Shown: positions 16,585 through 24,697, counted from the stretch's first letter. The stretch: DNA of 64,000 nucleotides from an uncultured Halobacteriovorax sp. (GCA_913061265.1 CAJXVS010000003.1:310001-374000); one strand, 5' to 3'. The notes: a model not told the origin generated them from the sequence alone. Made by a program: numbers and translations.

Positions 16585-18468
16585 TTATTCGTTCTTTAAT
16601 TTTACCGTAAATTTGGTACCTTGTCCTAATGTCGAGTCAGCGATAATTGTACCGCCATGAAGTTCTACAAAGTACTTCACTAAATATAGTCCAAGTCCGG
16701 TTCCTTTTATACTATGACTCGCATCATTCTTAACCCGATAAAACTTGTCAAAGATATGTTCTAGGTCATCAGGAGGGATTCCGACACCATTATCTTGGAT
16801 TTCAACATAAACCCATTTTTCGTCATCCCAAGTTTTAACTTTGACTGCAGTATTTTCGCCTGAGTATTTTATAGCATTTTCAACTAAGTTACTTAGAACG
16901 CGCTTCATTAAGTTCTGATCAAACTCTATTGGATAAAGTGGCGAAAGCTCCATTTCGACTTCAACATTTTTACTTGCTGCTTCATAACGTAGGCCTTCTA
17001 CCGTACTTTCTATAACCGTATTAATATCCCTTGAAACTAAAGAGAGGTCTAAGTTTCTCGATTCGATCTTTGTTAAATCTAGAATAGAAGTAATGAATTT
17101 ATTAAGCTCTTTTGTAGACTCCATTATTGAATGAAGATTTCTTTTATTTTGAGCCTCATCAGCATTTTGATTAAGCATGATATCTGCAAGACCAGCAATT
17201 TTTGCTACTGGAGTTTTAAGATCGTGGCTCATTAGTGAAATAAAGTTTTGTTTGAGATTCTCAACCTTTTTAAGAAGCTTTGTCTCTTCCTGAATCGCAT
17301 ATCGTCTTTGGTATTCACCGATGGCCCTAAAGGGTACCCAAATATAATAGACGACAAAGACTGTGAGCACTAAATGCGTAACGTAGAGCCATAGGCCGAA
17401 CATTGAAAAAAGAATATAGGAAATAAGGAAGATTCCGAGCATGACAATTATAGTTATAAAGAGTCCACTCGTTGGTTTTACTTTTGAAATTGTAACGGAC
17501 AAGAAAATCGCAATGATAATAGCAAGCGTATAGGTTACAGACCTTGGTATCTGATAAACCGTTTTGTTATCAGTTAAAGCTTGGATTATTGCGGCGTGAA
17601 CCATTAACTTAGGCGCTTTATATTCCTCTTTATTAAAAGGAGTGAGGACAAAGTCAGGAGCATTGGTCATGTAGGATGGACCAATGAGAACAATCTTATT
17701 TGTGAAGAACCCCTTAGGAAAATTTCCTACTCGCACCCTATGAAAAGGAATTTTTTTAATCCGTCCATTCGACTCTAACGGCGAGGTGTAATATCTAAAG
17801 AGAGTAAAGGTAGCATCTGCTTTTCGGACGTAATAGGCACCTAGAATAGAATTAATATTTAAAGGTGCCTCACTCTTAGTTTGCCTATATTGATTAGCGG
17901 TCCATAAATGAATCGTATCTTCTCCGCCCACATTCAGAATAGCCCTACGGCAAACATCATCTTTGGCGAAGGTTAGACCATCTAGGTTAATCAAGGCCGA
18001 TGAATGCCCAAAGGACCTTAATTCGGTAGGTGGTAGTAGTTCACCCCATGCATCCCATTCTGTTCCAAAGCGAAACTGCCCCCCCTGGCCCTTAAACATC
18101 TCGATTGATTTAGTGAATTGACCTAAATGCTTTTGATCTTGATTCGTTACAGGTTCAAGAAAGTTAACAAAGTAATTTATTAAAAGAGGTTCATCCTGAA
18201 TAAGCCTTTCCATCATTTTACTATGGGAGGCATATGTATAAGGGTAAGATTCACCAAGAAAACGATCACTATCATCATCTAAAGTGATGAGCACTATATT
18301 GTCTTTGTAACTAGTACCGATGTCCCATTTAACTCGAAGATCGTAGAAGATGGCTTCTTGGGCTGAGAACGAATACTGAAAAAGGATGACTACAAATATG
18401 ACCGTAAAGAAGAGCGGATAATATTTAGAAATATCAATGACACGCTTCTTTTTTGGCTCCTTACTCAT
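16585..18468 (-). CDS. CHASE2-domain sensor histidine kinase
   Basis: This 627-residue protein has a membrane segment at 17-34, then a periplasmic CHASE2 domain (about 38-300, beginning FYDLRVKW and including IVLITLDDDS and the final NKIVLIGPSY), then three membrane segments (about 312-378). Next come a HisKA domain with phospho-acceptor H415 in LMSHDLKTP and a HATPase domain (N531, DNGVGI 559-564, GTGLGL 589-594). CHASE2 senses an unknown external signal. The kinase gene is 8 bases after an HtpX-like membrane protein gene and 19 bases before the NtrC-type regulator gene, so the three and lgt form one operon. Confidence 0.93.
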   Translation of the reverse strand: MSKEPKKKRVIDISKYYPLFFTVIFVVILFQYSFSAQEAIFYDLRVKWDIGTSYKDNIVLITLDDDSDRFLGESYPYTYASHSKMMERLIQDEPLLINYFVNFLEPVTNQDQKHLGQFTKSIEMFKGQGGQFRFGTEWDAWGELLPPTELRSFGHSSALINLDGLTFAKDDVCRRAILNVGGEDTIHLWTANQYRQTKSEAPLNINSILGAYYVRKADATFTLFRYYTSPLESNGRIKKIPFHRVRVGNFPKGFFTNKIVLIGPSYMTNAPDFVLTPFNKEEYKAPKLMVHAAIIQALTDNKTVYQIPRSVTYTLAIIIAIFLSVTISKVKPTSGLFITIIVMLGIFLISYILFSMFGLWLYVTHLVLTVFVVYYIWVPFRAIGEYQRRYAIQEETKLLKKVENLKQNFISLMSHDLKTPVAKIAGLADIMLNQNADEAQNKRNLHSIMESTKELNKFITSILDLTKIESRNLDLSLVSRDINTVIESTVEGLRYEAASKNVEVEMELSPLYPIEFDQNLMKRVLSNLVENAIKYSGENTAVKVKTWDDEKWVYVEIQDNGVGIPPDDLEHIFDKFYRVKNDASHSIKGTGLGLYLVKYFVELHGGTIIADSTLGQGTKFTVKLKNE

Positions 18469-18476
18469 TGATCATC

Positions 18477-19178
18477 CTAGGCATACTCTTTTCTAAAAAT
18501 CATACTTACTAAATCGTGACTTTCATTCTTATAGATACCCAGTATTCTAACAAGCATTAATGAGAACGAGTTTAACTCAAGCTCTGCTGGCGCATTTTGA
18601 ATAATAGGATCCATTTCTAGTTTTGTTTTTTCATTTGATTCGCAGAGTAAATTAAAAGGCGTTATCCACATAGAAATTATCAAGTGCGTAATCCTTAATC
18701 TGCCAAGCATCTTTTCAAGGAGCACCACTGGTAAGTTATAGAGCGTAAAGATAAAGGCTAAGTTTCTATTTCTTTTAACCGTCCCATTCCTAAAGCCTGC
18801 AAGAGTGTGAATAATATAATCCTCTAGATTTGAGGAGTTTCTACAGTCCTGACCGATGATAATAATCTTCCGACCGAACCATTGAATGGCGACGATGTTT
18901 TTTAAAGCTAATCTTGAGTAGTAAAAACTAATTTCTCTAACGTTGTGTGTATAAGATATCGATTCGAAGTTATCGAGGAACTTATCGCTACGCTTCAGAG
19001 GCGCTGCCAAAAAAAACAACAAAACCCATTTATCTAAAAGGAGGCAAGTTGTTAACAAATAAATAAAAGCTATGGATAAACCAACAACTTCTCCTCGAAA
19101 CGGGAGAATAAGAAATGAAAAAGCAGCAATCGTGACCGCCCATAAAGTGAATAAAATTAGAAACTTCACGCTCTGCAC
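18477..19178 (-). CDS. membrane protein resembling HtpX but without the zinc motif
   Basis: I place the start at a GTG at 19178, with GAGG 6 bases upstream; a TTG 72 bases further out has no ribosome-binding site. The 233-residue protein has two N-terminal membrane helices (about 3-26 and 30-58) and a soluble part. Then comes IIHTLAGFRNG (about 122-132), where an M48 peptidase would have HExxHxxNG, followed by two further hydrophobic stretches (about 139-176). After those an LEMD element (about 187-190) sits at the place of the E.xAD ligand. The layout is that of HtpX, but His-Glu-x-x-His is lost, so it should not be a zinc protease. It is first in the operon with the CHASE2 kinase. Homology is inferred from layout; the sequence is highly diverged. 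Confidence 0.6.
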   Translation of the reverse strand: MQSVKFLILFTLWAVTIAAFSFLILPFRGEVVGLSIAFIYLLTTCLLLDKWVLLFFLAAPLKRSDKFLDNFESISYTHNVREISFYYSRLALKNIVAIQWFGRKIIIIGQDCRNSSNLEDYIIHTLAGFRNGTVKRNRNLAFIFTLYNLPVVLLEKMLGRLRITHLIISMWITPFNLLCESNEKTKLEMDPIIQNAPAELELNSFSLMLVRILGIYKNESHDLVSMIFRKEYA

Positions 19179-19288
19179 AATAAACCTCAACACGGTGCGT
19201 TTTTCGAAATTACTCGAAGCAGTGATAATTATAGACAATATAATCTCCAAGGGCTATAACGCAGCTACGTATATGCAGCCTTTTTAGA

Positions 19289-19322
19289 AACTAGTTAATT
19301 TGCCTTATTGACCTAACTAGTT
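19289..19322. promoter_or_regulatory. pair of AACTAGTT palindromes in a divergent intergenic region
   Basis: Two copies of the 8-base palindrome AACTAGTT lie at 19289-19296 and 19315-19322, 26 bases centre to centre. They sit between the HtpX-like/CHASE2 operon and the endonuclease IV-like gene. The same octamer occurs inside a 12-base palindrome at 42933-42944, again in an intergenic region. They may be binding sites for a dimeric regulator. Confidence 0.35.
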
Positions 19323-19353
19323 GATTTAATGGCGCTTTGGATGGGATAACATT

Positions 19354-20190
19354 ATGAGTCTAGAAACATTACTTTTTGGTACCGCAGGTGTTCCGAACAG
19401 CACACAGAAAAAGAATAACCCTATTGAAGGTGTTAAGCAGATCCACGCCCTTGGCCTGGACTGTATGCAACTTGAGTTTGCACATGGTGTGAGAATGAAA
19501 GAAGAGGTCTCTTCAGGCCTCAGAAAGATCTCTTATGAACTAGGTGTTCCTCTAACTTCACATGGTCCTTATTATATTAATTTAAATGCTAGAGAGCAGG
19601 ATAAGATTGATAGCTCTGTAGAAAGAATCATTCAGACGGCAAAGATTTCAGATCTTTGTGGCGCAGAAAGCATGACCTTTCACGCTGCATTCTACATGAA
19701 AGATTCTCCTTATGATGTATTCGACCTTGTTGAAAAGTCGATGAATGTAATCGAAGAAAGACTCGGAAGACTTGATATTGAAATTGAACTTAGACCTGAA
19801 CTAACAGGTAAGACTAGTCAGTTTGGTTCTCTTGAAGAACTTATCAGCCTAACTAAAAATGTAAATAGCTGTAGACCTTGTATGGACTTTAGCCACCTTT
19901 TCGCAAGAACTGGTAAGTACAATACTGAAGTTGAGTTTGACGAAGTTATTCAAACCCTAAAGTCTGAGCTCGGGGAAGAAAGTGTTAAGAACATGCACAT
20001 TCACCTATCAGGAATCAGTAGTAACTCCAAAGGTGATTTAAAGCATTTGAATCTTGATGATTCTTCTTTTAACTGGAAAGACTTACTTAAGGTTTTAAGA
20101 AAGAATGATTGTCGTGGTTATGTGATTTGTAATAGTCCAAACCTTGAAGATGATGCTCTTAAGATGAAGACATTTTTTAAAGAAGCCTAG
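19354..20190 (+). CDS. endonuclease IV-like TIM-barrel protein
   Basis: This 278-residue protein is an AP-endonuclease family 2 barrel of the endonuclease IV type. Most zinc ligands are visible: H70 (SHGPYYINL), H110 (FHAAFY), E149 (LRPELTGK), D178 and H181 (DFSHLFAR), H215/H217 (MHIHLSG) and H231. The last ligand, Glu in the C-terminal ESP motif of the family, is Asn here (N260 in CNSP). If active, it would nick DNA at abasic sites; the change may reduce or alter activity. The gene has a GGA site before the ATG and is divergent from the CHASE2 operon. Its stop interlocks with the convergent gene in CTAG. Confidence 0.8.
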   Translation: MSLETLLFGTAGVPNSTQKKNNPIEGVKQIHALGLDCMQLEFAHGVRMKEEVSSGLRKISYELGVPLTSHGPYYINLNAREQDKIDSSVERIIQTAKISDLCGAESMTFHAAFYMKDSPYDVFDLVEKSMNVIEERLGRLDIEIELRPELTGKTSQFGSLEELISLTKNVNSCRPCMDFSHLFARTGKYNTEVEFDEVIQTLKSELGEESVKNMHIHLSGISSNSKGDLKHLNLDDSSFNWKDLLKVLRKNDCRGYVICNSPNLEDDALKMKTFFKEA

Positions 20191-20585
20191 GCTGATATTT
20201 TAAATTCTGTTTTATCATTGATTAACTCATGGAGGTCTTTCAAATTGGCCTCCATAGTAGTCGGAACAAAAACCAGATAAGTCTCATGGCCTTTATAAAC
20301 GAAGGCCGTCTTCACTTCTTGCCCTACTAAACTCCCAAAGATAGAATTGAAATGCTCTAAATCATTTTCAAGAATCACTCCATCACCGGAGCGCTCATCT
20401 ACTAATTTAAAAGGACCCCAATTACTTGGAAAAGTATAAAGCTTTTCAGCTATCTCTACTTGGTAGCACTGGATATTTCTATGGTAAGTGACTTCATAAG
20501 AAACCATTTCCTGAGGGCTTTCGTTTTTCTCAAAAGTCTTCTCAACCAATAAATTTAATAAATTATCATCTTCAGGAAAGCTCAT
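20187..20585 (-). CDS. hypothetical protein
   Basis: This 132-residue soluble protein is not recognised. It looks like one compact alpha/beta domain with alternating strands in the middle (VSYEVTYHRNIQCYQVEIAE, FKLVDE, GVILEN, KTAFVYKGHETYLVFVP) and helices at both ends. There is no signal peptide or membrane segment. It overlaps the endonuclease IV-like gene tail to tail by 4 bases. It lies 55 bases after a lipoprotein gene on the same strand and may be the last gene of that small operon. Confidence 0.7.
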   Translation of the reverse strand: MSFPEDDNLLNLLVEKTFEKNESPQEMVSYEVTYHRNIQCYQVEIAEKLYTFPSNWGPFKLVDERSGDGVILENDLEHFNSIFGSLVGQEVKTAFVYKGHETYLVFVPTTMEANLKDLHELINDKTEFKISA

Positions 20586-20640
20586 ATTACTTTATCGACA
20601 TATGAGAGAAAAACTTAAACCAGAGTAAAAGCATCGAGTA

Positions 20641-21072
20641 TCAAGGAGCAATCTCTTTTTTCGAGCCAAAATAGCTCTTTAGACCGCCAACACTGCTGAT
20701 TCTCCATTCGCCATCTTCATTTACTAGCTTAGCGATATTACGAATTTCTGCCTTATAGGGGTTTTCTTTATTTCTTTTTTCATAAGAGATTATATAGGTA
20801 ATATCGCATTTCTTCTCTGAACAGTCTTTAGAGAGGATCTTCAGAGCATTCTTCTTAAACTGACTACTTTGATCAAATTTAGCTTTTTCATCTTTTGAGA
20901 GAGATTTTAGGTTGGCCTTAAGTTCACCTGTAGTTTTATCCAGTAGATCATTGAAGTTTTGCTTCTCTTGAAACCTGATGCTGATATAGCTTCTCAATAC
21001 TTGCTCAGGCCCTTCATCTTGATTACAAGAAGCCACTAGTAGAATGAGAAAAGAAAAAAAGAAAATTTTCAT
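20641..21072 (-). CDS. small lipoprotein, DUF4878-like
   Basis: This 143-residue protein begins with a lipoprotein signal (MKIFFFSFLILLVASC), so the mature protein starts at C16 and is lipidated by Lgt. The mature part has a helix (EQVLRSYISIRFQEK) and then a cystatin-like alpha/beta layout with a C-terminal DGEWRISSVGG strand pair, as in many NTF2/DUF4878-type lipoproteins. There is a Cys pair in DCSEKKC. It lies 4 bases after the gene for a polytopic membrane protein, so the two are probably co-expressed. Function unknown. Confidence 0.75.
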   Translation of the reverse strand: MKIFFFSFLILLVASCNQDEGPEQVLRSYISIRFQEKQNFNDLLDKTTGELKANLKSLSKDEKAKFDQSSQFKKNALKILSKDCSEKKCDITYIISYEKRNKENPYKAEIRNIAKLVNEDGEWRISSVGGLKSYFGSKKEIAP

Positions 21073-21076
21073 AGTA

Positions 21077-21808
21077 TTACGCCATTAACTCGGAGGTATA
21101 TCCTCTAGAGTTTATTATATCATAGAACTCAGACCAACTAAAAACGCCCGATTCTTCAATATTATAGTCAGTAAGCTTGATTCCTATTCCTAGTCCTTCA
21201 GCACCAGTCACTATAAGCCCATTACACTTATAGGTATTGCCCTCAAAGTTCCAGGCTAGGTCAACATTTCCTTTGATCTTGGAAATAGGACCTTCGATTT
21301 TAACAAAACAAGTCGTCTCATCCCAATTAATAAACTTAGCCTTTATTTCTTTAGCTGTAGTCTTGACCACGAGGTCACTATTAATCGTTAAACCAGTATA
21401 AAGATCACCCGCTTCTATAGTTGGAGTGTTTGATGCCTCTTGGAGGTCTGAACTCATAAAGAGATAAAAATTATAAGAAAGAATTATATAAGCAAAATTT
21501 AAGATCAATATAAATTTATCTAGTGCAACCATGTAGTGAGTAAAACCTAAATAGATCCCTTGAAAAATAAAGATGAGGTAAAGGTACTTCGAATACTTGC
21601 GACCTCTAAATAAAGCGATACAGAAAATAATAAGGGTTGCGATTAAGTAAATATTCTCCAGAAGAAAATCTACAGTAGTCCCTGTCGCAAGAGCTGAAAC
21701 ACCTTTAACAAAGGAGGTCGTCACTCTTAAATAAAGAACTGAAAAGATCGCGAAGAGAGCTGTATTTCTCATTACCGGACTTTTTTTATAGATCTTTAAT
21801 TTCTGCAT
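21077..21808 (-). CDS. membrane protein with possible C-terminal PilZ-like domain
   Basis: This 243-residue protein has about four hydrophobic segments in the first 120 residues (for example NTALFAIFSVLYLRV, IYLIATLIIFCIALF, YLIFIFQGIYLGFTH and ILILNFAYIILSYNFYLFM). A soluble beta-rich domain of about 115 residues follows. In it, FINWDETTCFVKIEG and GAEGLGIGIKL resemble the second half of a PilZ c-di-GMP domain, but the usual RxxxR motif is not seen. A GGAG site lies before the ATG. It is divergent from a ferredoxin gene over only 30 bases. PilZ identity is a guess; the membrane topology is clear. Confidence 0.65.
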   Translation of the reverse strand: MQKLKIYKKSPVMRNTALFAIFSVLYLRVTTSFVKGVSALATGTTVDFLLENIYLIATLIIFCIALFRGRKYSKYLYLIFIFQGIYLGFTHYMVALDKFILILNFAYIILSYNFYLFMSSDLQEASNTPTIEAGDLYTGLTINSDLVVKTTAKEIKAKFINWDETTCFVKIEGPISKIKGNVDLAWNFEGNTYKCNGLIVTGAEGLGIGIKLTDYNIEESGVFSWSEFYDIINSRGYTSELMA

Positions 21809-21821
21809 AATATCTCCACAT

Positions 21822-21833
21822 CTATTATAATAG
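21822..21833. promoter_or_regulatory. palindromic -10 region between divergent genes
   Basis: CTATTATAATAG is a perfect 12-base palindrome that contains TATAAT on both strands. On the plus strand the TATAAT (21826-21831) is 7 bases before the ferredoxin ATG, with CTGCAT 17 bases upstream. On the minus strand the same element could serve the membrane-protein gene. Whether both directions are used cannot be told. Confidence 0.45.
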
Positions 21834-21838
21834 TACCT

Positions 21839-22045
21839 ATGAAGCCTGTATTGGAAATTAATAATACCTGTATTTCTTGTGATAACTGCCGATTAATTTG
21901 TCCGGAAAATGCAGTCCTTAAGAACGGCGATGAATACCGTATTGAGAGCTGGAGCTGCACTCTGTGTCAGCTCTGCGTTGAAGTATGTCCTATCGATTGT
22001 ATAAAAGTGGTTGAAGTAGATAGTTCTGACGAATTTATTAACTAG
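21839..22045 (+). CDS. small ferredoxin with two [4Fe-4S] motifs
   Basis: This 68-residue protein has CISCDNCRLICP (about 12-23) and CTLCQLCVEVCP (about 41-52), the two motifs of a 2[4Fe-4S] bacterial ferredoxin. It should carry electrons in the cytoplasm. It stands alone, so its partners are unknown. There is no ribosome-binding site, and a TATAAT lies 7 bases before the ATG, so a leaderless mRNA is likely. Its stop overlaps the convergent murU gene by 8 bases. Confidence 0.9.
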   Translation: MKPVLEINNTCISCDNCRLICPENAVLKNGDEYRIESWSCTLCQLCVEVCPIDCIKVVEVDSSDEFIN

Positions 22046-22910
22046 ACTCTATGACTCCATTTATTTTAAAGATCTTACCTTGATCTAAAATAATCTCTCC
22101 ATCTTTGGCTTCTTGCGAGATATCTTGTGAAAAATTTAAGCCCTTTCCTTTTAGATAATTAAACTTACTAGAGGTTTTTATTAACTCTATAAGAGAATTT
22201 GTTTTTCCTTTATCGAGAAGGTCCTTGGTCAAGAAGCAAAGGTCATAATATTCACTAAGCTTTCCGAAGTCGAAGTACTCACCCATTAATACTTCCTTAA
22301 CTTTTACCTTCATGTTTTTATAGTTTGCTACTGAATTGAAAAATGAAACTGGCTTATCATCAAAATCTTGCTTCTTTACAGATAATAAAGATAGCCCAGA
22401 GTAAGTAGAAAAAGACTCTTCCTCAACAAGCTTATTTTTGGTTATCTCTTCGAGGTAACCTTCGTTTCCTATGCTTAGCTTATTATATCCCTTTTCTTTT
22501 TCAACACTCAAACCAAACAAAGTAACAGGGTTAAGTCCTAAGGAATCTACTGAATCTTTGAAATAACTCTTATCGAAGAAATAAAATTGATCTGCATTAT
22601 TAATAACAAGAGGTTCTTCGAAGAGGTTAAATCTTTTACAAATATTTAATATTCCTCCACCTTGATCTAGTAATTCAGGCTCATAGACAATGTTTACCTC
22701 ATTGCTACTTAAATTTTCGAGTTGTTTATAGAGATGGTGGCTATTTAAAAATATAGTTTCAACCCCAAATTGTTCTTTAAGAAATAGAAGTTGGATTTCT
22801 AAGAATGTTAAGCCAAAAAAAGGCCACATCGGCTTTGCTAATTTCTCACCGATAGGACCCATTCGAGTTCCTTTACCAGCGGCTAGTACAATTGCTTTTT
22901 TAACTAGCAT
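22038..22910 (-). CDS. murU: sugar-1-phosphate nucleotidyltransferase, probable MurNAc-1-P uridylyltransferase
   Basis: This 290-residue protein is a nucleotidyltransferase with the N-terminal motif LAAGKGTRM (10-18), KPMWP and later NNADQFYF (about 98-105) for the metal site. On family features alone it could be any hexose-1-P uridylyltransferase. Its start overlaps the amgK gene by 11 bases, and the AmgK-MurU pair is the known Gram-negative route for MurNAc: AmgK makes MurNAc alpha-1-P and MurU makes UDP-MurNAc, by-passing de novo synthesis. The C-terminal 70 residues are longer than in Pseudomonas MurU (about 223 residues in all) and may be a small extra domain. Confidence 0.8.
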   Translation of the reverse strand: MLVKKAIVLAAGKGTRMGPIGEKLAKPMWPFFGLTFLEIQLLFLKEQFGVETIFLNSHHLYKQLENLSSNEVNIVYEPELLDQGGGILNICKRFNLFEEPLVINNADQFYFFDKSYFKDSVDSLGLNPVTLFGLSVEKEKGYNKLSIGNEGYLEEITKNKLVEEESFSTYSGLSLLSVKKQDFDDKPVSFFNSVANYKNMKVKVKEVLMGEYFDFGKLSEYYDLCFLTKDLLDKGKTNSLIELIKTSSKFNYLKGKGLNFSQDISQEAKDGEIILDQGKIFKINGVIESS

Positions 22911-23898
22911 AATAGAATTTTGCGAGGGTTAACTTTAGTTCCATGTATTGATCATACTTAGATAAGAGGGACAGTATTCTTTCAAAAGACCTCCCAATGA
23001 ATTTCAAGTATCGACTATCTCCTCTCACATTATAGATCATAGAGAAGCTGCCTATTGCTTTGTAGAGTCTTTGAATGGCCATAAAATCATAGTTCTTTTC
23101 AAAATTTTCTAACGATATACTAGAATTCGATTTATAATATTTAATAAGCTCATCTTTAACGTCTGTTTCAACAAAGAAATAGCAATCTTCAAGAAGGCTT
23201 ACTAAATCATATTGAGGAATACCAAGCCTTGCATCTTGAAAGTCGATGATAACGGGCTTGCCATTTTTCATCATAATATTCCGACTATGAAAGTCTCTAT
23301 GTGTTACACACCAAGGCCCTCTATCAAGATACTTACAAATACTAGTAAAGGACTGATCCACTAAATTAACTCTTTGATCTTCTGGTGACACGCCCAGGAG
23401 CTTAATCAAAAAATTGGCGTTCGTTACCCTAGTTTCATCTAGTAACTTAGCCGTATCAAATCTAAGTTTTGAAAAAGGCGCATCCTTGGATTCATCAAAT
23501 TTGATATTGTGAATCTTTAAAAGTTCATCCATAACTGGAAGATATAAGTTTTTTACATCTTCATTTGACCTGGCTTGGCCTAGCTCTTCTAAGAAAGTCA
23601 TATTCCCAAGGTCTTCTTGAACGATAAACCCTTTATTCCTATCTAGGTAATTGATTTCTGGAACTCTAATGCATTCATTACTAAAGGCTTCTTGAACTAT
23701 CTCGAAAGTATATTTTTCATTATTTTGAGTAGGGTCATCTAAGCAAATAACAAAGGATTCATTTTCTTGTTTAACTCTAAAATACCTTCTCGTTGAAGCA
23801 TCACCTGTTAGCTTTTCAACATCTATTGTTTCTTTGGAAAGGCCCGAGTCTTTAAATAAACTTTCTATGAATAGCCTTTCTGTTTCTTCTGGTTTCAT
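22900..23898 (-). CDS. amgK: anomeric sugar kinase, probable MurNAc/GlcNAc kinase
   Basis: This 332-residue protein is an aminoglycoside-phosphotransferase-fold kinase with the AmgK-type phosphate loop TGDASTRRYFR (31-41), catalytic loop HRDFHSRN (200-207) and metal motif IDFQDAR (218-224). The GDAS.RRYFR and DFQDA..G..YDL patterns separate AmgK from drug-resistance kinases. It phosphorylates MurNAc (or GlcNAc) at C1 for peptidoglycan recycling. It overlaps murU by 11 bases and the pseudo-M48 lipoprotein gene by 4 bases, so the order LysM, pseudo-M48, AmgK, MurU is one tightly packed unit. In a predator it could also use prey wall sugars; this is inference. Confidence 0.87.
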   Translation of the reverse strand: MKPEETERLFIESLFKDSGLSKETIDVEKLTGDASTRRYFRVKQENESFVICLDDPTQNNEKYTFEIVQEAFSNECIRVPEINYLDRNKGFIVQEDLGNMTFLEELGQARSNEDVKNLYLPVMDELLKIHNIKFDESKDAPFSKLRFDTAKLLDETRVTNANFLIKLLGVSPEDQRVNLVDQSFTSICKYLDRGPWCVTHRDFHSRNIMMKNGKPVIIDFQDARLGIPQYDLVSLLEDCYFFVETDVKDELIKYYKSNSSISLENFEKNYDFMAIQRLYKAIGSFSMIYNVRGDSRYLKFIGRSFERILSLLSKYDQYMELKLTLAKFYYAS

Positions 23899-24695
23899 AA
23901 AAGTGACCTTTGTAATAGATAAAAACCTCGTGAGGAATTTGTTTCTGTATTCTCAGAGTCTATTTGTTTCTTTCCTACCTCTAAAGCTAGAAAGCTTTTA
24001 AATAAAAACTCCTCCCTAATCCTTGCATGAGATGTTCCTAATTGAATAGAGAACTCAAGGCTGTTTTTGTTTTGCATCTGAAGCCAGTTTAAAACTGCAT
24101 ACGGATCATAACCGGATCTCTTTAAAAGAAAGTAGGTCCATTTCAAAGATTCAACTCTTACTTCTATAGGGAGCTTATATAAAGAGAGCATTTTCTTTGT
24201 ATTCAAATAACCTACAGGTATTAGAATTTTTTTCTCATATAGTTCTTTATGAACTCTATAGATTTCAGTAGCAATAAGTGAGACAAAAAGGTTTTCACTT
24301 TTTAGATATTTTTTAATCAAGGTATCACTAAAGAAAAACCTCCCACTTGGTAAACTAAAATAAAAAGGTAGGGGGGATTTGATTATATGAAAAATCGGTT
24401 TTATATCTTTCTTAAGAATCAATTCATTATTTACAACAATTCTTTTGTAGATTTCTCTTAAATAGTCTTGGTTCTTTTTCGAAATTCTTCTTTCCTGAAT
24501 TTTGGGGCTTTTCAAGTAATCTTTCGCTAAATGTTCGAAGTGATTTATATAATCTATACGATTAACAGAGAAATTATCCTGGATTTCAAGATAGCGGCTA
24601 TTCTTACTCGCACATCCATTAAAGGACATTGTGATTATTAGTAGGAATAAAAAAGCCCTCTTGTTGAGGGCTCTATATAAGTTAAAGGTATTCAT
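23895..24695 (-). CDS. lipoprotein with degenerate M48 peptidase domain
   Basis: This 266-residue protein has a lipoprotein signal ending SFNGC, so the mature N-terminus is C28. The rest follows the M48 (BepA/YcaL-type) pattern: a strand pair FYFSLPSGRFFFS (111-123) like the family's nAFalPgG.i, a helix where HExxH should be, but with TEIYR (143-147), and a helix ending SGYDP (194-198) as in RaGYDP. Both zinc-binding His residues are lost, so peptidase activity is not expected. The start at 24695 is 2 bases after the lysM stop and has no clear Shine-Dalgarno sequence, which suggests coupled translation. A terminator-like hairpin lies in its signal-peptide codons. Confidence 0.75.
   Translation of the reverse strand: MNTFNLYRALNKRAFLFLLIITMSFNGCASKNSRYLEIQDNFSVNRIDYINHFEHLAKDYLKSPKIQERRISKKNQDYLREIYKRIVVNNELILKKDIKPIFHIIKSPLPFYFSLPSGRFFFSDTLIKKYLKSENLFVSLIATEIYRVHKELYEKKILIPVGYLNTKKMLSLYKLPIEVRVESLKWTYFLLKRSGYDPYAVLNWLQMQNKNSLEFSIQLGTSHARIREEFLFKSFLALEVGKKQIDSENTETNSSRGFYLLQRSLL
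24649..24672 (-). terminator. terminator-like hairpin inside the start of the pseudo-M48 gene
   Basis: On the minus strand AGCCCTC, loop AACAA, GAGGGCT is followed by a run of six T in all (24654-24649), a good intrinsic terminator. It lies 26-49 bases after the lysM stop but also within codons 8-16 of the pseudo-M48 gene. It could end most lysM transcripts and let some pass on to amgK-murU, perhaps depending on translation. Confidence 0.7.
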
Positions 24696-24697
24696 AA

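Noticed and set aside
19072-19287. 71-codon frame on the plus strand over the start of the HtpX-like gene
   Set aside because: The minus-strand frame has a GAGG-GTG start and membrane helices; the plus-strand frame has no ribosome-binding site and an unlikely composition.
16585-19322. Sigma54 promoter for the operon of the NtrC-type regulator
   Set aside because: I looked for GG-N10-GC elements near 19178-19353 and saw no TGGCAC-N5-TTGC-like sequence.
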